Notes under the pieces: model-generated
Databases searched by the model: none
What the model saw: only the letters and a program-made list of their open reading frames with translations
Told to the model about the DNA's origin: nothing
Made by a program: the position numbers and the translations under genes
Assembly (NCBI GenBank): GCA_903899985.1
Contig: CAIULL010000251.1
Span: forward strand, 1 to 48,952
Source: an uncultured Schlesneria sp.
GTDB lineage: Bacteria > Planctomycetota > Planctomycetia > Planctomycetales > Planctomycetaceae
Reading direction: 5' to 3'
DNA: 48,952 nucleotides
Shown: positions 44,415 through 48,952 of the stretch, piece by piece
How positions within the stretch are numbered: position 1 is the stretch's first letter
Layout: each line of letters begins with the position of its first letter

Positions 44415-46060
44415 GAGTTTAACTTGCCCGCCTTCAGTAGTAGGCTCGAGACCGAACGCGCAATCTGGTACGCCAAGTACGGTGGAACTGCGTTTCCTAC
44501 TTGTACGCATTGCGACGTGCGTGGACCACAAAAGTAGTAGTTATCAGGGAACGTCTGCAAGCGTGCTGCTTCTCTAACGGTCAGGCTGCGGCACTGCGTC
44601 GCATCCGGATGGATGAAATAATGCCCGTCTTTGGATATGTGCGACGTGATGGTCGTTGATGGCAAATCCGCGACCTGAACCCGAAAACGATCTTCAAAGT
44701 CACCGGATGCCGCGTTGTCGTGATCTGGCTGCAAATCAACGGGAAAATCGCTTAGTCTCGGCGAAATTCCATGTGTCCCCGCGTAGCATGCCGCGAACAG
44801 ATACCGGGCAAGATCGCTGTCCATATGTGCCCGGGTTTCATGGTTGCAGACCCCTTGAAGCCGTTTATCTTGATACCACCATGCAAGCGGATTTTTTTTT
44901 GATGGCGTGTTACTCGATTTGACAAAATTACCTCCACGGTCATCCACTGGGACTTCCAAAGCTGTGACGACATTATGAATCTCGTCGTAAATCATGGTGT
45001 CATCTCCGTCCCCGAGCGTCTTCAACCATCCGGAATCGTGGTTTGATCCATTAACCAGCGTCTGTCCATTGATTGTCTCAATCCATTGTTGAGCGCCGTC
45101 ACTCAGGGTGACGTACTTTGCCCCTTCGCGTCTACGCGACAGCCCGCTTCGTAGTCTGGGCAGATCCCCAATGACCTCGTTGACGGTCGGGGCGCGTTCT
45201 TTTGAAAGTGGCGACAGATCGACGTCGCCGAGATCCTCGCGAATTCCAATCAGAATGACACGATGTCGAACCTGCGGAATGCCGTATTGTTCGCAGGCCA
45301 CGATGAAGTCCGTCGGTTCGTACATTTCTTTCAGTAACGATGTTCCCGTGGAGACGACCGGAACGATGCGATATCGCTGCGACGCCGCAGATCGCTTTAT
45401 TTCGCCAAAGGCGGACTTTGGCGACTGAAGGTCACCAATGATGGCGTCGAACACTTTTTTGTTGTTTACAACTGCGGACAACAAGCCTTTCACATTCTCC
45501 ATCACAAAAACCGCCGGCCAATGATCCGCGATAATCCGGAGGTACTGCCGATACAATGACGAACGGTGGTCGTCTTCAATTCGATAGGACGCATTACCTT
45601 GGTTACGGACACGACCGACAACCGAATACGCCTGACAGGGCGGTCCGCCGATCAGCACCCAAGTTTTTTTCATCTCGCCAATCGCTTCGCGAATTCTTTT
45701 GGAGATCGCCAGATGCTGGCTGTCTGACGCACCAAGTTCTGCATGAAGAGCTTCGTGTTCTGCGGCCTGCCATCGTGTGTATAAATCCGAAGAAATCTCT
45801 TTCAGACGTTCGGGCAACGTGTGGAGCGGCAGCTTCTGTCGAAGCACTTGGTAATAAAGCTCGGGTACATCTTCCGTTTGAAACTGACGGAAGAAGCTTC
45901 GCAAGCGAAGCGTCTCATGCGCGTACGCATCTTTTTCAATCGAAAGAGCTACTTTGAACGAGGGGCAGCCAGAATCAGGGATGAATGCACTGAACCCTTC
46001 TCCAAGTCCCCCTGGGCCCGCAAAGATGTCGACCACCGGAATCGTCCGCGAAACGGGCAT
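44399..46060 (-). CDS. DNA cytosine-5 methyltransferase (Dcm-type)
   Basis: 553 residues. Motif I VVDIFAGPGGLGEGF (9-23, SAM binding), motif IV GGPPCQAYS (catalytic C142), motif VI ENVKG (188-192), motif VIII QYGIPQVRHRVILIG (258-272), motif IX REAARLQTFPD (496-506) and motif X QVGNAVPP (520-527). The target-recognition region between VIII and IX is about 220 residues, fairly long; the recognised sequence cannot be read from it. Role: 5-methylation of cytosine in a specific site, self-marking for a linked restriction or defence activity. ATG 46060 has GGAAAA seven bases upstream. The downstream vsr gene overlaps; two small unknown genes precede it on the same strand after 130 bp. Confidence 0.95.
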   Translation of the reverse strand: MPVSRTIPVVDIFAGPGGLGEGFSAFIPDSGCPSFKVALSIEKDAYAHETLRLRSFFRQFQTEDVPELYYQVLRQKLPLHTLPERLKEISSDLYTRWQAAEHEALHAELGASDSQHLAISKRIREAIGEMKKTWVLIGGPPCQAYSVVGRVRNQGNASYRIEDDHRSSLYRQYLRIIADHWPAVFVMENVKGLLSAVVNNKKVFDAIIGDLQSPKSAFGEIKRSAASQRYRIVPVVSTGTSLLKEMYEPTDFIVACEQYGIPQVRHRVILIGIREDLGDVDLSPLSKERAPTVNEVIGDLPRLRSGLSRRREGAKYVTLSDGAQQWIETINGQTLVNGSNHDSGWLKTLGDGDDTMIYDEIHNVVTALEVPVDDRGGNFVKSSNTPSKKNPLAWWYQDKRLQGVCNHETRAHMDSDLARYLFAACYAGTHGISPRLSDFPVDLQPDHDNAASGDFEDRFRVQVADLPSTTITSHISKDGHYFIHPDATQCRSLTVREAARLQTFPDNYYFCGPRTSQCVQVGNAVPPYLAYQIARSVSSLLLKAGKLNSWSTG

Positions 46061-46190
46061 TCAAATTTTCCGAGTTAAATAAGATTTCAAAGAAACAATT
46101 TGGACGGGATGATACATGCGTTTGCCGAGCGACACCCGAGCGGAATTTCGAATTGCTGTCGCATCCTAGCAGATCCCCACCAACGCACCA

Positions 46191-46661
46191 TTAAGCCAGT
46201 TCCATAATGGCTTTCGCCATCCATTTGCGGGCATCTTCCAAGTTTACAGTAGCCTTTCCTTCGCTCGCGCTGTCTTCGTCTGTCCATACCCCGTTTGGAT
46301 CGTTCCAAGTCAACCAATCAATCAATTCCGTTCGGGTCCCGTCGCGAAGCAGACTTTGCTGGTGCTTTGGATCGTGGTTTTCGAATGGCGGTCGCATCCC
46401 ATGTGATTCTGCCAGAATAGCAAATGCTTCATCGGCACCAATTTCGTATGGAAGTTCGTCCCCAAGAATCGCAAACAATCTATCGATTGATAATTCGAGG
46501 ATATCGCACTCTGGTCCGGTGAGAACCTGCTCCCCGTCATCACGAGTATATTCTTTTGCTCGAGTGTCGAGGTGGAAGCCGCCCCCAAACTCACGGACAA
46601 GCTGCCTCAACCAAGCTGAAGCGGTGTCTGCCGTTGAATCAATTGGAAGATTGAGGTTCAT
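46191..46661 (-). CDS. Hypothetical protein upstream of the methyltransferase
   Basis: 156 residues, acidic, not recognised. Conserved-looking parts: TASAWLRQLVREFGGGFHLDTRAKEY (helix then beta), CDILELSIDRLFAILGDELPYEIGADEAFAIL, and EDARKWMAKAIMEL at the C-terminus. No signal peptide. The start ATG (46661) overlaps the stop of the preceding gene in an ATGA arrangement, so the pair is translationally coupled. Its distance of 130 bp to the methyltransferase leaves open whether it belongs to the same transcript. Confidence 0.7.
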   Translation of the reverse strand: MNLNLPIDSTADTASAWLRQLVREFGGGFHLDTRAKEYTRDDGEQVLTGPECDILELSIDRLFAILGDELPYEIGADEAFAILAESHGMRPPFENHDPKHQQSLLRDGTRTELIDWLTWNDPNGVWTDEDSASEGKATVNLEDARKWMAKAIMELA

Positions 46662-46987
46662 TGCGTTTCGCCTTGTGTACTGATTTTAGAAAGTTCAATC
46701 ACGCGCAGTCTATTCGTTTCGTTTTGAATGTCGCCAAGTCGCAACCACCGGTCGCCGGCTTTTTGAACGACATCGATTGGGACGTCGTCATTTTCAGCTT
46801 GTAGCAGTTCCCGTTGGACGGTATCCGGAGTAAACCCAAGCCATTTGCCCCACCCGACGATGTGCCGGTATTTCGTGGTTTTCACGAGCCGGTCTATTTC
46901 GATCATGTTTGCCTCGTATTCTGCGGCGTCGGAGATCTTTGGTATGACTGACGATGTATTGTTGCCTGCAGATTGAGAACCCATCAT
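46658..46987 (-). CDS. Hypothetical small protein, possible DNA-binding partner
   Basis: 109 residues. The middle section MIEIDRLVKTTKYRHIVGWGKWLGFTPDTVQRELLQAENDDVPIDVVQKAGDRWLRLG has a helix-turn-helix-like stretch (WGKWLGFTPDTVQREL) but no family I can name. It is the first gene of the minus-strand accessory operon, so an autoregulator is plausible. It is coupled to the next gene by a 4-bp overlap. Start ATG 46987, with a second in-frame ATG at 46984. Confidence 0.65.
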   Translation of the reverse strand: MMGSQSAGNNTSSVIPKISDAAEYEANMIEIDRLVKTTKYRHIVGWGKWLGFTPDTVQRELLQAENDDVPIDVVQKAGDRWLRLGDIQNETNRLRVIELSKISTQGETQ

Positions 46988-47487
46988 TGTTGCCTTTAAA
47001 TTTGCCAGGTTAAACGGTGAAGTCGTCGAGCTTCAATAGACTTCTTTGGTAAATTCAACGTTTGGCGTCCGTTTCTTGAAACACCGATCGTCTAACCAAT
47101 CTCCCCCTTGTCCCCTGCGCTATCCGCAGTCAAACGGGCAGAACCGAAACGTTGATTTTAGTGATCGGCTCAATGAAGTCGATCCGGTGTCGCATTCATT
47201 TTGGTTCATCGACGAATATTATAGATTACAAATTTTATCCGTAAAGTTGAGGATTCAGAAATTCGCAGTCTTGTTGTTCATAGCCTCGTAACTCATCACA
47301 TTATCGCGGGTGACTTGGACGTCGTGCGCACAGTGTGCCAGCACAAGCCAGAAGATTGTAGCGAATGCAAGTTTCGTACAAGACAAGATTTCGCCAATCG
47401 CCTTGAACCGTCGCGTGCGACCGTTTTGGTCTTCTGGTCGAACTCCTGCGCGGCGAATCCCTCACGAGGTCGAAACCAGATGTTTAA
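46988..47487. other. Intergenic region, AT-rich in part
   Basis: About 500 bp holding the promoter of the small-gene/methyltransferase operon. An AT-rich part lies at about 47,200-47,250. The plus-strand frames in it lack protein-like composition and ribosome-binding sites. No clear terminator for the toxin gene was seen. Confidence 0.35.
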
Positions 47488-47802
47488 TTAGCCATTGGAG
47501 CCGCGATTTCGCCAATACCCTATTCGGCGACGAGCGTGAGCGACGGCAAGGATAACAGCCTCGGTCTCGCATAGCTCAACGATGATTGAATAGGGAAACC
47601 GCTTCAAGTTCGATCGTCGGATGTCTCGTCCCTCGGACGCGGCCTCATGCGGAGGAAGATTTTTGGGATCATTCTCGACGCGCCGCAGCGCGCTTTCGTA
47701 GGACAGCAGGAATCTTAGCCCGACTCCGACTTCACGTTGTTCGTACCAAGACGCCGCCTGGTAGAGTTCTTGTTCTGCTTCCGGCCGAATAAGAACCAAC
47801 AC
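47488..47802 (-). CDS. Type II toxin of the RelE/ParE family
   Basis: 104 residues. Seen: LIRPEAEQELYQAASWYEQREVGVGLRFLLSYESALRRVENDPKNLPP, IRRSNLKRFPYSIIVELCETEAVILAVAHARRRIGYWRNR, the typical beta-alpha-alpha-beta order with the C-terminal Val-Ala-His-Arg-Arg end of ParE-like toxins. ParE proteins poison gyrase and RelE proteins cut mRNA at the ribosome; the sequence alone favours ParE but does not settle it. Start GTG 47802 shares a base with the stop of the antitoxin gene (TAGTG), which fits translational coupling from the antitoxin. Confidence 0.9.
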   Translation of the reverse strand: MLVLIRPEAEQELYQAASWYEQREVGVGLRFLLSYESALRRVENDPKNLPPHEAASEGRDIRRSNLKRFPYSIIVELCETEAVILAVAHARRRIGYWRNRGSNG

Positions 47803-48041
47803 TACCGATTCTCACTTTGAATTCTGTGACGAATTCGCTGAAGCGATTCATTTGCGTCAATTGCTTCCGATGGGTTAACGTGATGACGCTCCGAACGGGC
47901 GAGTATCTCAACCTTCCACCCGGCGTCGATTTCGGATTGAGAATCAGCCGACGTCAGACTCTCAAGAAGCTCGACCGCGAGCAACTCACGATCATTGTCG
48001 TCCAATTTCAACGCGCTTTCACGAATCTCTTTTAGAGTCAT
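47802..48041 (-). CDS. Addiction-module antitoxin (short helical, TIGR02574-like)
   Basis: 79 residues: MTLKEIRESALKLDDNDRELLAVELLESL, AGWKVEILARSERHHVNPSEAIDANESLQRIRHRI. The sequence pattern (LxxxER/DRxxLAxxLLxSL, then W...I..R..) matches the small putative addiction-module component usually paired with RelE/ParE toxins. It lies first in the operon, as antitoxins do, and would bind and neutralise the toxin and repress the promoter. The ATG at 48041 has no strong ribosome-binding site (AGAG nearby). Confidence 0.85.
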   Translation of the reverse strand: MTLKEIRESALKLDDNDRELLAVELLESLTSADSQSEIDAGWKVEILARSERHHVNPSEAIDANESLQRIRHRIQSENR

Positions 48042-48132
48042 GGTTCACGATCCAGGTGATAGGCAGACTGTTACCAGACTTGATTCTCAATCGCGTTCAC
48101 TGACCTGTCAATATCCCAATGAGCGGGAATCA

Positions 48133-48426
48133 TTAAATACGCACGTTTGCCAGATTTAATTCCGACTCCGCCAACACAGCTATTTCATGTTCCGCTTGTG
48201 AATGGCTGAGAGTGTATCGAGCTCTCGTCTTGAGCAGCGTCAGCTGATCAACTTGTTGGAGAAGACGGTCCATTTCAACAAGTTCGTCTGGGGTCAGTGG
48301 CTGTTCGCGTTTACTTGCAAGCAAGTCATCCAGTCGAGCCTGGGCGGATGGTGCCAAGAGACTGTCCGCCAACGCTTCTAATTCGTCGATACTCAGTTCC
48401 GTCAATAGTTCCGAGGCTCGAACCAC
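48133..48426 (-). CDS. Small hypothetical protein, antitoxin-like
   Basis: 97 residues: ELLTELSIDELEALADSLLAPSAQARLDDLLASKREQPLTPDELVEMDRLLQQVDQLTLLKTRARYTLSH. Entirely helical, with Leu/Asp heptads. I recall similar short proteins next to HNH-nuclease or PIN-type genes, in a two-gene arrangement; here no partner is visible, and the gene ahead is the antitoxin 90 bp downstream. Start GTG 48426 with GGAG seven bases upstream. No function assigned. Confidence 0.6.
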   Translation of the reverse strand: MVRASELLTELSIDELEALADSLLAPSAQARLDDLLASKREQPLTPDELVEMDRLLQQVDQLTLLKTRARYTLSHSQAEHEIAVLAESELNLANVRI

Positions 48427-48952
48427 GAGGCGTCTCCAGGAAATTACGTGATCTTCCAGTCATTATTGATTGGGCTTAATTCGCTCCAAGCTTCGCTCGG
48501 TCCCCGAAACAATCACCTGATCGGCGATGATGCTGCGTAAAACCGATGCGATCTCGTTCGCCCGTTAATTGTCTCACCGACTTGAATGATCCGCAACACC
48601 GATCCGATCGCCATCCTACAGAAGCCAGGTTTGGCAGACCAACGCGTCGATTTCGCGGTTCCAAATTCGCTTCCACTTGAACGAGCCAACATGGAAAGCA
48701 GAAAAAAAGTGGTCAACGGGCGACGAGTTCTCTGGTCACCGAATTTGCTTCTGCCGGGACAAACCAGGGTGGAAAGCGAGGGAGTTCGACCGATGAAAAC
48801 CGATGAAAAAACGCGTTTGGCGCTGTGCAGATAATGTGGACGGTTTTTGCTGATCGGTTCCGACGCTGGCAGCGTCGGCCACGTGGCCGATGCTGCCAGC
48901 ATCGAGGCCGATCAAAGGTTTGATATCGAAAATGTGCAACTTCAAAGGCGGG
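48427..48952. other. Region without a credible gene up to the window end
   Basis: About 525 bp. Minus-strand frames here overlap the palindrome at 48852-48916 and have a non-protein composition. It may contain a decayed gene, but nothing recognisable. Confidence 0.35.
48852..48916. repeat. Nested palindrome
   Basis: A 21-bp near-perfect inverted repeat centred on CACGTG (48880-48885): arm GACGCTGGCAGCG-TCGGCCAC at 48862-48882 against 48883-48903, 19 of 21 paired with the other two being G:T-type differences. Each arm is itself a small palindrome (GACGCTGGCAGCGTC, GATGCTGCCAGCATC). An outer GATCGG/CCGATC pair (48852-48857 and near 48907-48912) encloses it. Confidence 0.75.

Noticed and set aside
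48513-48902. Minus-strand 129-residue frame near the window end
   Set aside because: Begins in the nested palindrome and shows no recognisable domain; likely chance frame.

Overview
The window looks like chromosomal DNA of a planctomycete. Evidence: a cytochrome-c-like/DUF1549/DUF1553 (PSD1) protein followed by a Tat-exported DUF1501 partner, several PEP-CTERM sorting-signal proteins, a PVC-type small basic protein, CPFC-motif exported paralogues and a TPR protein with a planctomycete-style C-terminus. The genus is not determinable by eye; a member of the Planctomycetaceae is a reasonable inference.

Layout. 0.1-1.1 kb: a short GlmU-like uridylyltransferase (minus). 1.5-10.1 kb: a plus-strand run of PSD1 protein, DUF1501 protein, two tandem exported CPFC paralogues and an M24 peptidase. 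10.4-14.6 kb: a 1.39-kilo-residue TPR protein, convergent with a minus-strand block (14.6-18.9 kb) of a glycine-rich TPR protein, an NTF2-like exported protein and a sterol-desaturase-family membrane hydroxylase. 19.1-23.5 kb: a PEP-CTERM cluster (two intact genes, one with an in-frame TGA). About 215 bp of similar promoter/leader sequence recurs three times, plus one partial copy, and looks structured. 24.0-25.9 kb: small membrane protein, tRNA-Gln(TTG) with a strong terminator, small basic protein, DUF167 protein. 26.1-37.0 kb: a P1B-type metal ATPase and a 2978-residue cyclic beta-1,2-glucan synthase-like protein (both minus).

37.0-39.7 kb is a gene-poor, repeat-rich boundary: a 93-bp inverted-repeat element, a perfect long terminator hairpin, paired hairpins with compensatory stem changes, and about seven tandem units of 128-141 bp that share a core but carry interchangeable hairpins.

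39.7-48.4 kb is an accessory, defence-like island. A good sigma70-type promoter precedes a winged-helix-like gene and three translationally coupled genes: a GHKL (MutL/MORC/Hsp90-fold) ATPase with a polyproline linker and two proteins I do not recognise. They converge on a minus-strand Dcm-type C5-methyltransferase and an overlapping Vsr-type endonuclease, preceded by two more coupled small unknown genes. A ParE/RelE-type toxin-antitoxin pair and a lone small antitoxin-like gene follow. I consider the GHKL + two unknowns + Dcm + Vsr assembly the best candidate for an undescribed system, and the PEP-CTERM leader family and the hairpin-cassette array the best candidates for undescribed nucleic-acid elements. 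All statements are from reading the sequence; no database search or folding program was run.
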